Part shown: positions 28,435-40,674 of the stretch, piece by piece | Layout: every line of letters begins with the position of its first letter | Numbering within the stretch: position 1 is the stretch's first letter | NCBI GenBank assembly: GCA_040954595.2 | Contig: CM082576.2 | Location: 4,774,001-4,838,000, forward strand | From: Balanoglossus misakiensis | Lineage: Eukaryota; Hemichordata | Direction: 5' to 3' | Length of the DNA stretch: 64,000 nucleotides | The notes under the pieces: model-generated | Told to the model about the DNA's origin: nothing | What the model saw: the letters and a program-made list of their open reading frames with translations, nothing else | The model's database searches: none | Made by a program: the position numbers and the translations under genes

Positions 28435-28465
<31 letters not shown>
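28435..28465. repeat. (GA)n/(CT)n dinucleotide repeat beside a splice donor
   Basis: About fifteen GA units on the plus strand. In the Dispatched transcript this is a CU-rich tract about 20 bases downstream of the exon 2 donor, the place where TIA-1 or PTB-type proteins are known to act on splice choice. A regulatory effect is inference only. Confidence 0.9.
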
Positions 28466-28469
<4 letters not shown>

Positions 28470-28486
28470 GTGAAAAAAGTACTTAC

Positions 28487-28610
28487 GGCAATGGGATCTG
28501 AAAAGTCTGGCAAGTCGTACAGCATGAAGCTAATGAGACTGGCTGCGATCACCAAGAGTGGTATGATCAATATAAAGATCCATGGATATCGTGAGATCAC
28601 CAGTGAGTAA
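28487..28610 (-). CDS. DISP1-like: Dispatched homolog, coding exon 2 with TM1 (residues 43-84)
   Basis: 124-base exon between acceptor TGTCTCTTTCAG (AG at 28612-28611) and donor GTAAGT (28486-28481). It encodes a positively flanked hydrophobic helix (about residues 52-72, IFILIIPLLVIAASL) followed by LPDFSDPIA. The LPDFSDP motif directly precedes GFEPRGT in vertebrate DISP1, and here exon 3 supplies exactly that sequence. The first base completes a Ser codon begun in exon 1 (AG+T), and the exon leaves in phase 0. The hydrophobic segment is the first membrane span of the RND fold and places the N-terminus in the cytoplasm. Confidence 0.93.
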
Positions 28611-30071
28611 CTGAAAGAGACAAAAAAGGACTGTTCAGCATTCAATATATGGCACTGAGTCTACCAATCTGATTTTGAAAATCATTTTCACACACACATC
28701 AGACAGATCAGCTATTTCTGGGTTGAGTTTTGAAACCCTTTCAAACCTGTCTGAACACGAAAAAAACACCTTGTTTACTCAGTTTTTATCAAGATCTGTT
28801 TGAAACTGGAAAAAGTCTCTAGGTCAGTGATAAAGGACTATGTGCCAACACAAAAAGGGACATTCCTTATTTTTTCCATCAGAGTATTTACAATCAGGGC
28901 TGTCTCAGAACTACACTCCTATGTTTGCATTACCAGAACATCAGCATCATTATGCTTGCATCTACACCGACACACGCAAGACATATCCTGAAAGATGCCA
29001 ATGACATCCTTCATCACCTATGACTCAATTGAGAATTTTATGCATTCTTGAGTAATTTTTGCCTTCAATTACTGCAGTGCTACAAGAATCGGATGGAAGT
29101 GATAAAACTCTAAAACATACGGTTGTGGAATAGTTCTCCGTTTACAGCCTCAAGGTGTTTTATTTCACAATGATATGATTGATTGGCAAGGCATTTAGAA
29201 CAGATACAGATACAAGTTATCAGACGCTGGCCGTAAACAGAACTCACTAATGCTATAATGCGCTCTAAGAAGACAAGCTCTGTGGTGAATAATGATCTAG
29301 TACATCTTGTTTGTACAAACGGTTTCCTCGGTATTGATCTCACGGGGAGACGACTAATTTCAGACAGAGTGGAAAGTTTAAGGAGTTTCTGGAGGTTTTC
29401 TGTTCTCTTTTTCTTACAGCATGGCCAACTCTGATTATTGGATCTCGCAAAGAGTGTAATTATGTGTCTTCAATTTGTGACCAATGCTAACTTACAAAAT
29501 GTATGAGACTGTTACCTTTTATTCTCCTACATGTAACATTACACAAGACAAAAAAGATGTAAATACTTGGCATTGTTTTTATTCTAAGTCTCAAAATACT
29601 TGATAAAACTGCTGAGAATAGACCCATGATTTTAAGGTACCAGCTTATTGGAGTATAATATTTATGTTTTCAGTGCAACAAGACTCTAATAGTAGGGCAC
29701 TTAGCAACCATAAAGAAGAATAAATTCTCTCTGCAGCTTCCCAGGAATTTTTCCCAGCTACATGGATACCTGATTTAATTAAAAAGACTGTTACAACATT
29801 CTCAGTTACTTCCCAACATTTGTGTATATTGGAACATTGGTGTGTCATCCATTACTGCCATTCCAGTAATTGTGAATCTAACCACTCAACTCAGATAGAC
29901 CATCTGTGCAGTGTGCATGGTTCATAAATAATCTATATTATATAAACCGTTGATGAATAAACTCATGTACAGTATACTGTTATCTAGTGCATTACAAAAT
30001 GCTCTAGAAATAGTATACTTTGGATGCCAATATGCTTTTTATTTGTACACAAATACTTCCACTCCTTATAA

Positions 30072-30137
30072 TATACATTCTGTTGGATGTATTTCATCAA
30101 AATACATTTTATTATACATTCTGTTGGATGTATTTCA
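30072..30137. repeat. Two-copy direct repeat, period 41
   Basis: The 25-base string starting TATACATTCTG and ending GTATTTCA occurs at 30072-30096 and again at 30113-30137, with similar sequence following each copy. It looks like a recent local duplication in intron 1. Confidence 0.85.
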
Positions 30138-32689
30138 AAATACATACATGTACAAGAATCTCTGTGTATACATGTAACAGGTCTTATAATAATTGACTTT
30201 CCCTATTTCAACTGAACTATTCAGCATGGTGAATTTCAACAAAATAAGAGTTTCTGTGTCCGATAAGGAAACAGTCCAAGCACACAATGTACATTCAGAC
30301 AAATCTGTTTTGTTTTGAATTATAATACAAATTTATGTATTCTTTTCAGTGTGTGTGTGTGTGTGAGTTTGTTGCACTACCCACAGTTAATCCTCACCAG
30401 TCACAAAAAAATCCCCCAGAAACGGCACATATTTTACAACACATTTAATCCGTAAACATGCAGCTTTGAAAATATTATAAAAAAATAATCTATGAGTAAC
30501 TCATCAAAGACACATTAAAGTCTTATTGGTACGCCCTAGAGAACATGTTTTTATCCTCTTTGAATAATACACTAATACGCAAGTTTTATCTCTGGCCACA
30601 AGTGCTTGTATAAAATCAGACAATAGTTGTTATGCCACGCGTTGTTACACGGATTATATCCACTGCATATGATTCATCATAATTCTTCTCTGGAATGATT
30701 TTCCTCGTACTTTATTGAAGCCGCACCAACAACAGCTTGGAGATTTAAACAGGCATCAAGTCATAAATACAGATTGCTTTTTTTGTGGAAATGGTACTGT
30801 TTATCACAATCTATATATCATAGCTATAAAAAGTTTCTATAAATGTTTACAGCTGGGTTGGGTTGTGAACTTTCAGATGAATCCTTCCTGTTAGTTTTTT
30901 TCACTTTATATTTAAAAAGTGAAAAATATAATAAATACTTCCCGGTTTATATATGATTGTTTCTAATGTCAATGAAATTTTTGACCACAGTTCATGGACA
31001 GTGCTTTGCTAATGTTGCGGAACATCATTGGGCAAATGGTTTGGGAACCTATCGTCCCATAATTTGATTGCACTGAGTAAAAAGGAAATTTACTGGCCAG
31101 GGGTAAACTGTGGGTATGTTTATCGCTATTTTTAATACTTATTTGGAACTCATTTGAAAACTATTAAAAATGAGGTCTAACCCCATTATCAGCAATGGGA
31201 CATATGGGCTCATAAAACCAGAATATGGGGTAAGTACCAGACATGTATTCACCCTTTACCCTCATACCAGTATGATGTGGTCATCAGACCCTAGCATTCA
31301 TGGTTATGTGGGATAATAGATTGGAATCACACAGGATTGTACTGTGGAATACTTTATTTTCACTTTCACCTTAATACATGCACTGGCCCTGCCACAATCA
31401 GAGCTTTTGCTGTTAATTTTGGGCACAGCACAGCATAAGAATAATTAATAAGATACTGTTAATCATACCAGTCCTGCATCGGGCACTGACTTTGCAAACC
31501 TGCACATCTAATCTCCTCCTCAATTAGATGATTTGTTTTTAATTGTTTGATGGCTATGAATGTAGATGACACTATTGACATTATATAAGCTACAGGCAAC
31601 ATATGGTCTCTATACTACACCTTCAGTAATTAGTTTATAATCCGTAAATTTGCCACTGAATTCAATGGGAATGCTGGAGAAAAAAAAAGAATGTCGCAGT
31701 TACCAACATTTCCATGGGACTAGTCACTGCCAGTTCCAAAGATGGTCGATTTTTCGAGTTCAGATACGCTTCAATTATTTTACAGCCCGCATGGGAAAAG
31801 GAAGGTGGTGAATGGACATGAAACATGAGTGTGTGCCAATTAAAGACTCGTACACATAGACTTCCACTTCTGAGCAGCCATGCATATCTTATATGTGTAC
31901 ACGTATATACACAGTTCACAATAAGGATTATTCCAGTTGCACGACTGCCTCAGGCCAAAACTAACTGCAAATGCCGTGCAGAAAGCCACACGTTGACAAC
32001 ATATAAATTATGAACTGATACAGTTGTCTTTACCAGTTGTTCTGAGTGTAAATTTACACATTTCCGTTCATTTGTTAATTCACACTATATTGATTCCCCT
32101 GCTAATGAACCAACAGTAATTTCAGCTACACTTCACACTGTAAATATCTCGCATCTGATCTTTATATTCACTATGGAGTGAAATATTATCTGTATGCAGC
32201 TACCAGGCATTCCAATTTCATCACGCCCGATGATATATGCATGATTCCCATAAATCCATGAAAATAGTACCTTGACATTATCTCTGCCACCTCGCTTCCT
32301 CTAAATCACGATCTCCAGAGGGTCGGAAGACTGTCACTTTGGAGTTACTTCCAGATATTCTTAGCCGCAACTGTCGTATCGAGTCTTATGCATCTCACTA
32401 GCACAAACACCAGGTGCATTTTACTTTTGCTTTAATATGCAGCAACTAGAAGTAGGCTTTTAGGTATGGACTATAAATAATGTGACCATATATAATTTCT
32501 GCCTGATATATTGAAGTATTCACTGAGAATATTTCATATTCATAAGAGTAAAACGGGGAAGAAAGGTTCAACCTGGAGGCGGAGAAATGACTCTGAGCAA
32601 ACCTCATAAAAATTAATCATAATCTTGTTAATAGTGTCACGTTGTTACTTAAAGGGAAACTTCTCGTAAACTGCGATGGATTAAGTCAC

Positions 32690-33060
32690 CCAAACACGCA
32701 TTAGTCGACTGTGGAGTGATCAAACCTTTCCTCCTTGTGTATCTCAAGTTTTCTTCGCTAACGTTTATTCATTCTGTATTCCGGCAAGCAGACTTATATG
32801 GATCTAACTTACCCTAACTTAAGGTTGTTACAAGTACTGCTCAACTACAAACACTAGAATTGGGTAAAATATATCCACATTAACTTAAGAACGGAGAAGT
32901 CATTAATCGTGAAGCGCACCTTTCTTTCTCGTTCATATAACTCCAAGTTTTCGGTATTCTTCCAAGCAAACCTGCATGAGTCGATCTAAATTAGTGGAAC
33001 TCAGTTGTTACTTCTGTATTGCTCAACCACAAATACAAAGTCGGTTAAACTTCAGCATGA
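32690..33060. repeat. Diverged tandem duplication (roughly 170-190 base unit)
   Basis: Two adjacent blocks share ordered islands: CAAGTTTTC, then GTATTC followed by CAAGCA, then GATCTAA, then GTTGTTAC, then TGCTCAAC followed by ACAAA. The first block runs to about 32,880 and the second to about 33,050. The identity of the unit is unknown and its boundaries are approximate. Confidence 0.55.
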
Positions 33061-36000
33061 TTTCAATGATTTTGTATTAAAGGGACACGTCCTGGCTGTA
33101 GCCTTTGACTGTATTTTTGTCTGTTGAGTCGAGTCAACTACAGTTTCTTGTTCCACTCCCTGCAGCATGTTAGAATGCCCAGAACGTTGCGTGTCAATAA
33201 GCACAGTCTGTGATGTGTTAAGCAACTGCTGTTATCAGTGACAATTAAAATCAAATCTGGGAATGAAATCCGATTTTCAACAATAACTATATAGGTTACG
33301 GTTGCTAGTGTTTCGATCAACTGAAACTGGACATTCTGAGGGAATTGAACAGGCAACAGCTAGTATAAAGTGATACATGAACAAAATTATGAAAAATATA
33401 CTCCAAATGTTATTGTGTTATTTGAAGCACGTATTATATATAGGTCATCAGCTGGCAGTTGCCTTGAACTCCTTTAAGATGTATGGATTCTGAGAACCTT
33501 TGCCTTTGAGGCTTTCAGATTTATGAAGTGGGTGACAAGAGTTTACTAGAGTGCCGTATACATCTGGGGATCTGAAGAAAGGCCTGGCAAGGCCTGACAC
33601 TGCACCGGTTAACATCCTTCACAGCACATACAACGATTATATCATTGTGTCGTTTTCACCTCTTACTGCTATTAATATGATTTATGCATGTGCAGAAACA
33701 CCAATTAATTAAGTTTAAACCAGGGGCTCATGCGCTGCTCTCTTGCCAAGGGATTGAAAGGAGAATTAATCAACGAGTAAAGTTCTAACTCCCTGGGCAA
33801 TACTTGCTTAATCTGTGAACAACTCTCACTTCAAGAAAAATAACAGTGCATATATTAAGCAGAATGTGTTTCAGAATGTGTTTCAGTCTTGAGTAAAATT
33901 TCAAAGCAGGGAGTCAGTTGATTCTAACGGTCACACTCTTTTTTTATGGAGATAGATAGAAGCACTCTCAAACTAGTACAGTACATGGTTGTTAACCCAT
34001 CTTGTATGTGAAACTGAACAATAATGTCCCATTGTCAATGACACACTTTTGGAAGAAGCCGAGTTTTAACACTGTACAGTACGCCAAAGTTCACTATGTC
34101 AAGTTTTGAATGATATGAATTGGTTTCGGCATGTCTGGCTTTAATGGCTATAAAATATGAATGCATGGTATTACAGCCCAAAAGTCATCCCCCCCCCCCA
34201 TCATATTAAAATAACACTTGCAATTTTGATATGGTCAGTACATACCGGAAATGTGATGGACATTCCATTTCAGTTCACTTTTAATATTTTACTGCATATT
34301 TTGTTGTTGCTTGGGTCAGAACAAATATGTCTTTTTGGAGCCCGTGTGGGTGGCAAGATGTCTAAGTTCAAAATGTTTTTGTCTCATTTTCACACTTTTG
34401 TTTTGTTTAGGGGAGGGGGTTTTAATCTTTCTTCACCCCTAAATATAAACTTGCATAATATATAATTATTATAAATGTAAATACAATATTAAAAATGCAA
34501 ACAGTTGTCATGTTATTTTCTCCACAAAGCAAACACCAGGTGGTGTCTCAGAATGTTATTTTTGTCAATTACAATAATGTGGTGACAAAAAGAGCTATAA
34601 TAATAATTACACAATTTATCATTTACCTATTTTAGTATTGCCAGATGATTAATAGGGTAATTTCATCACGCAAATGGCACCCTGTGAAAAATTTATCACC
34701 TGCAATTTAAATTTTAGCATTATGAACAATCAGCGATCCATTGCTTACATTAATACTATTAAACTAAGTAGGCTAACTTAAAAATAGAACAAAAATGTGA
34801 TGTTTTTGTCTTGTTCAATTTCCAGCAAATTAATGCACAAATGAAGTTCACTTGGAGTATTATAATATTAAAATCAAATTCAAGTGAGGATTTCCTTCAA
34901 CAGGAGATACAGCTTTTAGTTTAGCTAGGCTGTACTCATGATCACGCAAAAGTATTCCAACACCGTCAAACACCAGGAAAATGTTAGCAATTCAATCAAA
35001 ACCACTGAAACTATCATAAGCATTGTGGAGCTGTCCATCCAAAGCAACATGGTGCCATTTGAAAGAAAAAAACTAGACTGTAGTTGGCATATCACACAGG
35101 TCCCTAAAACTTAAACGCCACGCAGCAGACTGAGACAGTACTCTTCACGAACAGTACCCCTCAAGGCATTCCGTTGCAGCAGCCCGACAAAATAAATATG
35201 AAGCACAGAAAACTTTACACCACTCCAAGTACCAGAATTCTTGCCCCTGGCACGAACTGATGTGATTATCTACGCACTCGTTGGTGTATTCTTTGTCATC
35301 TGGAGTGTGGTGTTGATGTTTTGATGGAACAAGAATACAATACCAGCACACAGTGTCTGTGCATGGCAAAGCCAAGAAAAATATCGAGACTCGCATTTGG
35401 CTTCATACCAAGACAAGTGTTAGCCTTTAAACAGCTAATCACACACAGAATCCACTGCCTGCTTACTGATGTTTCCCATAGTGAATTATATTTAGATCCA
35501 CAATCAAACAGAATAAAATAGAAAACTTATTTTATTAACACACATTGTATGTCCAAAATTTGTTCCACAGAAAATGAACCGGGGACTGCATGATCCATGG
35601 TGGTACGTTCAGCCCTAGAACAGTTGACAGTGACACTTAAAGGAAAATTTACTTTCAAGCTTGTGCATTACTTTTGCCAGTAGTGGTACGAAACAAGGTG
35701 ATCAAAGTGGGCATATTATACTTTCACAATTGGTTTCCGGCCTTGAATTCTAAGTACAAAAGCATTAACAAATTATTTTACGCAGGCAGTGAAGTTGACG
35801 GTGTGAAGGAGCACACAAAAAAATTACAATGGCAATAACTGGTTGTCAAGGAAACCTAAACAGTATAACAACACTAAGGTATTTGGGTACATTTAGCAGA
35901 ACACAATGACCAGGTAAAGAATGGTGTTCTAAGATGATTCACCAGGGTGTCTATATTTTGATTGTCTGACGTGTCCTATAATTTGATAGAATAAAACATA

Positions 36001-37276
36001 AATACAATTCTGTTATTAAATAGCGCCAAGAACTTGATGGCATTTTTCTCCCATATCAGAATACAGGATTCTCTCCATTTTTTGAAGTGTTGCATGCAGA
36101 CAGTCCTTGAAAGTATGAATTGTTGCCTACATTTTTGCCATGACTAAAATATGACTGACTGTTCCCATAAAGGTTTAACTAGTAGTACAACTGTCAGCTG
36201 AATCTTTATAGAAAGAAATGTCCTGATAAAATTGCTCAAAAATATCATATTATGTATGTTTTCAATACTGCCTTCAGGATTATGACAGCCAGCAAAACCA
36301 TTTCCAAAGTAGTGTGACTGTATCGCCAATGGCCCTGAGGGGCCTATGACAAAGGACAGCTTTTCATTGCTCATGTCACTGCATTAAAATTCTAGATTAC
36401 TTGTGAGAACAGTTATAACATTATCACTTCATTTGTCAGTGAAAAAACGCTGCAACGCCAAGTCAATTATTTTCTGCCCTGAACATAACAAAATTCCAAA
36501 TGTGAATAAATTACAGACTGGATCCAAGGTGAGTGTGGCTGTCAAAATGGTTCTTTTACAATGACTTTAACAGATAGAAAAAAATCTCTTCTTCCTGGGA
36601 GTCCATAGTCAAGAATACATAGCCATCCTATCTGATCAGCTTTTGCAAGTAAGAACACATAGTTACTGTAGACAAAAAACTGTTCTGAAGACAAAATAAT
36701 CTTAAACAGAAGAAAGAAGTAAACTAAACGGAGAGATCGAGGGTTTTATTCATGCGCTGGGAGCTGCCAACGAGATTATTATTAATGGTTTACTGTGGCA
36801 AATAGGCTATAGCTACCACCTGCAGCAATGGTAATTAACAAACTCCATTTGGTGATTTGCAGCTCAGCGAGATTTATTCATATCCAGAACTATTGAATCT
36901 TCTCACCGTTATGGCAAATGACAGAGAATGGCACAATTCTCAACAAATAGGTACAATAGAGACGTAAGATATGTGATCCCACTATCAAAATCTTTTTTTT
37001 TTCAAAAAATGTTCAGTACTGCCTCCTACACCAAAAAAAAGAATGACTCTTCATATAATTTATTGGCTGCATATTGAACCCAAAGAGGTACAAAGGCAAA
37101 ACGCAAAACAATTCCATATTTCATCTGATATTAACTTTACGTTACACCTTTCCAACAAGCTATAAATGTCAAAAAAAAATTGTGCCGGTAAAAGTTAACC
37201 TTCACCCTAAACTTTAAAGTTTGCAATTCGTCGCCATTGCATCTGAGGAGACAATCAGAATAAAATAAAACATTAC

Positions 37277-37404
37277 CTGCAAGGCTGTTTGGGCTTTGGA
37301 GGAATTTTAAACGGTGATTTTAGAAATCCTGGCTTGCTCGGGTTGGCGATGAGTTGGACGATTTTCTCCCAGTCGTCTTCCATGATATTGTGTCTGGCTT
37401 CCAT
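37277..37404 (-). CDS. DISP1-like: Dispatched homolog, first coding exon (residues 1-43)
   Basis: ATG at 37404-37402 begins MEARHNIMEDDWEKIVQLI. An in-frame TGA lies nine codons upstream, so this is the first possible start in the frame. A second ATG at 37383-37381 (residue 8) is a possible alternative. The exon reads 42 codons plus AG and ends at donor GTAATG (37276). The AG plus T of exon 2 makes Ser43, so the phase matches. The segment is a short hydrophilic cytoplasmic N-terminus with a Pro/Lys-rich stretch (FKIPPKPKQPC) just before TM1. Vertebrate DISP1 has a much longer N-terminus. Any non-coding 5' exon would lie at higher coordinates. Confidence 0.85.
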
Positions 37405-40196
37405 GACGGGAGGACAATTTAGCTTCTTTCAGTGACGTACACCGCCTGAATTTCAAATTTTAGCTATTGTGGATCTGCGACTGATATAACAAGGGTGTTG
37501 ACATTTAAAAAAGGAGGATCATGCAGACAACCCGTTTTCTATCAGCAGTTATTACAGTCAGGCTTCGGGTGTTTTGGAATGTGGGAGGACTCGGCTACAG
37601 TGAGGATACGCTCCTTCGGAGATACTGCAAACATTTCAACAGAATCCATAAACAGCTCGGTGGTGGTCAGGTGATTGTAACTGTGACTTTCTTCAGGAGT
37701 GGTTAAAATGGAACAGGGGAAAAAGAACCAAAGTTTCTTCCAGTTCTGGTGGTGGTTGATCACTACCTGAGTTAATTAACAGTCGGTGGAGATATTCCAA
37801 AAAGTTACGAATTGATCACACACTCGTGCCAGGATGTGGTTTCTCCTCCGTTGTCAAGCTGCGGGAAACACCACTGTATAAAACTCAGTCCGTGTACTTG
37901 TGTGTGCCCACTCTGCCAAAGAGTTGTTTAAAAGCTAAAAATCCAACGCCGGTATTAGTAGTACGCATTCAGACGCAGACGTAAAGACACATTTGAATGA
38001 CAAAACACTACAGGTCCCGTCTCGGTCGAAACCATTGTGATGAATTGTAGGGGGGTGGGCTATATCATCATCAAAACGGCCTAAACGCGCCCCCTCAGAT
38101 GCACGCAGCCACACTCATAAACCTGGAGGTCTTGTAGGCGCCCTTTGTAAATAGCTGGAATTATCTGAAAGCTCTTTAAATACGAACAATCGTTTCGCTG
38201 TTAAGCTCCGACTGAACAAATGGTTGGCAGCGGCCAAAACCAGTCGGGCGTAAAGCGTTAGGAAGAAAACACTCTTCGGAAAGGGGTGGGAGGGCGAACG
38301 ACAGCGACAGACTATGTAAAGATCCGTTTCATACACAGTAGTCACGCTGACACCACGGTGTTCACGTTGCGACTTTACACTGCAACAACCTTTGATGGAT
38401 GAAACAGTACATTTAACTATTCTACAAAACAATATACCTTTCTAGTTTTCTACACATTTCCTGAATGAGAAAAACCATCAAGATTCCTGGGGTAATTACG
38501 TTCCACTTCATAAGATTTTATTTCCGTCGTCAATGCGCACCGTTATCCTGTCCGACATTGGGGTTTTTCTTCCGAAAAGACAGGCTTCCAGCATTGGGGT
38601 CTTTTCACTCTGTCAATCATTTTTTAACACCCATATCTGAGCTGGGCATATGATATCCATTTGCAGATAAAGCTGAAACTGCTTAAGTTTAATGGAGTGG
38701 ATAAAAGCGGCTTCCCACTAACCCTTTTATTGACTGCACTTGTAAATTGTCCCTTTGATTTATTTCTATCAAGTGGGATTCAGTTCCATTTAAACTGAGA
38801 AAATAGTTCACCTAAGATTACACCAATCTAATCAGCATAGTCCTTCAAACAAGACTTTAAACTGGAAAAACCGCTAGTCTACCCTCAGTGAGCACGAATC
38901 TATGTACCATAATCTGAACAAAATTAAAGAAAACTGTCCTTCTAGCAGCTGAAGGCAAATCGCATTGCATTTTAGCCATTTCCTTCCTTTCCACTGTATA
39001 TACATGTAGACCAATCAAACCACAAGATAGAAAAGAAAAATCAGTGAAATCAAATTGTGTCACAGTGACAAGATTCATGTGAAGGACAAATGGCCTGTAC
39101 AGGAGTCAGGGAGTCATGCAGGAGGACTGTTTGCGTTAGACATACATGTAGTAGTGATTATTGACACCTTGGATGATGAAAACTGGAAGGGATTAAAAGA
39201 AATAGCTTCTCGCCCAATAAGTTGTCAGTGCAATTTTCTGTGCTGTTTGTCGTCTACAAATAAATGTACATGACAGCTTTTGACAGGAGTTATATAATGG
39301 ACCACAGAACAGGGAAAATAAATGTGGAACTGAAATGAATCAGACAGCCATATTCCAAAGATGTGATTTTTTAAATCAACATGTGACATGGAATTGTGAG
39401 TAGGAGGAAAACTGAGAAGAAACACCGACCATTGAATGAATGCCAAATTGCCAGGAAATAGGATAAATAATGCTAAATGACGGCTAAATTGGGAATACTT
39501 TGAGGCTACTTCCTGACTGCGGTTATCAGCTGACTATATTGCTGAACAGTTTGAAGACTGACACACAAATTCACTCGTGCTGTGACTAAGTCTCTCTGGC
39601 TGTCTATGGAGATTATCTCTCTTTTTTTTGCCCAGAAGCAGATTCCTCATAAAAATTGATGACATTGATTTACACAGTTAAATTAAAAAGTCTGCCAATA
39701 AAATCATCATCATCATCATCATCACCACCACCACCACCACCACCATCTGACCATGCACCAACACCATCCTAGAAATCATTTTGTCTTGAACCAGATATTC
39801 TCCAAAGCAATGCTTTTCAGAAGCAAAAAAATTCTAAAACTGTGGCTGTGTTAATGTACTATGTTTGTCAGGCATATGAAGTGAAGCATGTCAAATCACT
39901 TCATTGAAATGGCTTTCATGAATTTCTGGATGAAAAGAACATAAGTGATAATAGTGTACCAAATCTGATTTACATGCAAATCTCATCGGTTCAAAAAATG
40001 GCTAAGTTCTCCACTAATTGTATGCTTTTCATTTTGGATGGTATTAAAGCCACAGTATTTCTCGTAGGGGCAAAATTTTGTTTGAAACGGCATCTATAAT
40101 TTCTAAAAGTAGATGATAATTGATACTGAATCGAACAGTCATCATCCCCAGCTCTGCTGATAAACTCATACAATTTACAATATAACGAGTGAAGAA
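37405..40196. other. Upstream region of the Dispatched gene
   Basis: Presumed 5' UTR and promoter side of the minus-strand Dispatched gene, somewhat richer in CpG between about 37.9 and 38.6 kb. I cannot place a TATA box or a start site with confidence. An ATC/ACC microsatellite lies at 39703-39746. No other gene was seen. Confidence 0.4.
39703..39746. repeat. Compound microsatellite, (ATC)n then (ACC)n
   Basis: Pure ATC units followed by ACC units. Simple-sequence repeat in intergenic DNA. Confidence 0.95.
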
Positions 40197-40268
40197 TGAC
40201 TTTCTGTCCGGACAGAAAGTCACGTGAGTCAGGCTAATGTTGACACACGTGACTAGTGCGCATGCGCA
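40197..40268. promoter_or_regulatory. Candidate promoter: 26 bp palindrome, E-boxes and NRF1-type site
   Basis: A perfect 26 bp palindrome (40197-40222, half-site TGACTTTCTGTCC) overlaps a CACGTG E-box. A second CACGTG follows about 25 bases later. Then TGCGCATGCGCA, the consensus of the NRF1 factor, occupies 40257-40268. CpG dinucleotides are denser here and over the next 250 bases than in the surroundings. Together this resembles a TATA-less housekeeping promoter. It lies about 310 bases upstream of a possible first coding exon on the plus strand. Promoter activity is inferred. Confidence 0.5.
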
Positions 40269-40578
40269 CTCAAATGTGAATCTATGCGGAAGAGGTTTGG
40301 TCGCCCCAAATCAAGCGACTCAGCGAAGAAATGCGCACTAATTCGGCGAAATTTTGGGAAGATAACTTTATGGGAGAAATCAGTCGATTGAACCAGATCA
40401 AATCCGAAAATGGTCTGACCATCAAAATGTCAAAGTGGCACGTTTGCTGATCGACATGTACAACATTTCCGTTGTAAACAAACCCGCGCATCATTTCAAG
40501 TGTTACGGGCGATATTTTCGGCTTGCATGTAGCTACAATTGCCCAAACCTTTCTTACATCTTCATTATATAGTATTCC

Positions 40579-40674
40579 ATGATGGATGTACTGGAAAAAC
40601 GGGCTTTTTTCGATGATGAAAAATGGATGCACACGAGAAATACTGGGGCTTTAAGAATATCTTTACTGATTGAG
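40579..40674 (+). CDS. Possible first coding exon of an unidentified gene (32 residues)
   Basis: ATG at 40579-40581, with a second ATG directly after it in better context, opens a 32-codon frame beginning MMDVLEKRAFFDDEKW and ending IE. The last codon abuts a strong donor, GAG|GTATGT, at 40675, so the exon ends in phase 0. It lies just downstream of a promoter-like cluster (palindrome, E-boxes, NRF1-type motif). I do not recognise the protein and could not identify its next exon, which may be far away. It could also be a non-coding first exon. An antisense frame covers the same bases but has no splice or promoter support. Confidence 0.35.

Larger units (their letters stand above)
13148..28486 (-). 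other. Dispatched intron 2 (15.3 kb)
   Basis: GT-AG intron with donor GTAAGT at 28486-28481 and acceptor CTAG ending at 13148, phase 0. It holds a CCT/CAT microsatellite near 23.4 kb, a GA/CT tract beside the donor (28435-28465) and a short hairpin at 13688-13714. I see no further exon or mobile element with clear ends. Open frames here, such as 20901-21317 on the plus strand, lack protein-like character. Confidence 0.8.
28611..37276 (-). other. Dispatched intron 1 (8.7 kb)
   Basis: GT-AG intron in phase 2, with donor GTAATG at 37276-37271. It contains a GT run (about 30350-30366), a 41 base direct duplication at 30072-30137, a diverged tandem duplication around 32.7-33.06 kb and an 11-base C run at 34189-34199. 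No coding exon was recognised. Confidence 0.75.

Noticed and set aside
40282-40632. 116-codon minus-strand frame near the palindrome
   Set aside because: It is antisense to a plus-strand frame with a good donor, and I saw no splice or promoter signals supporting this strand.
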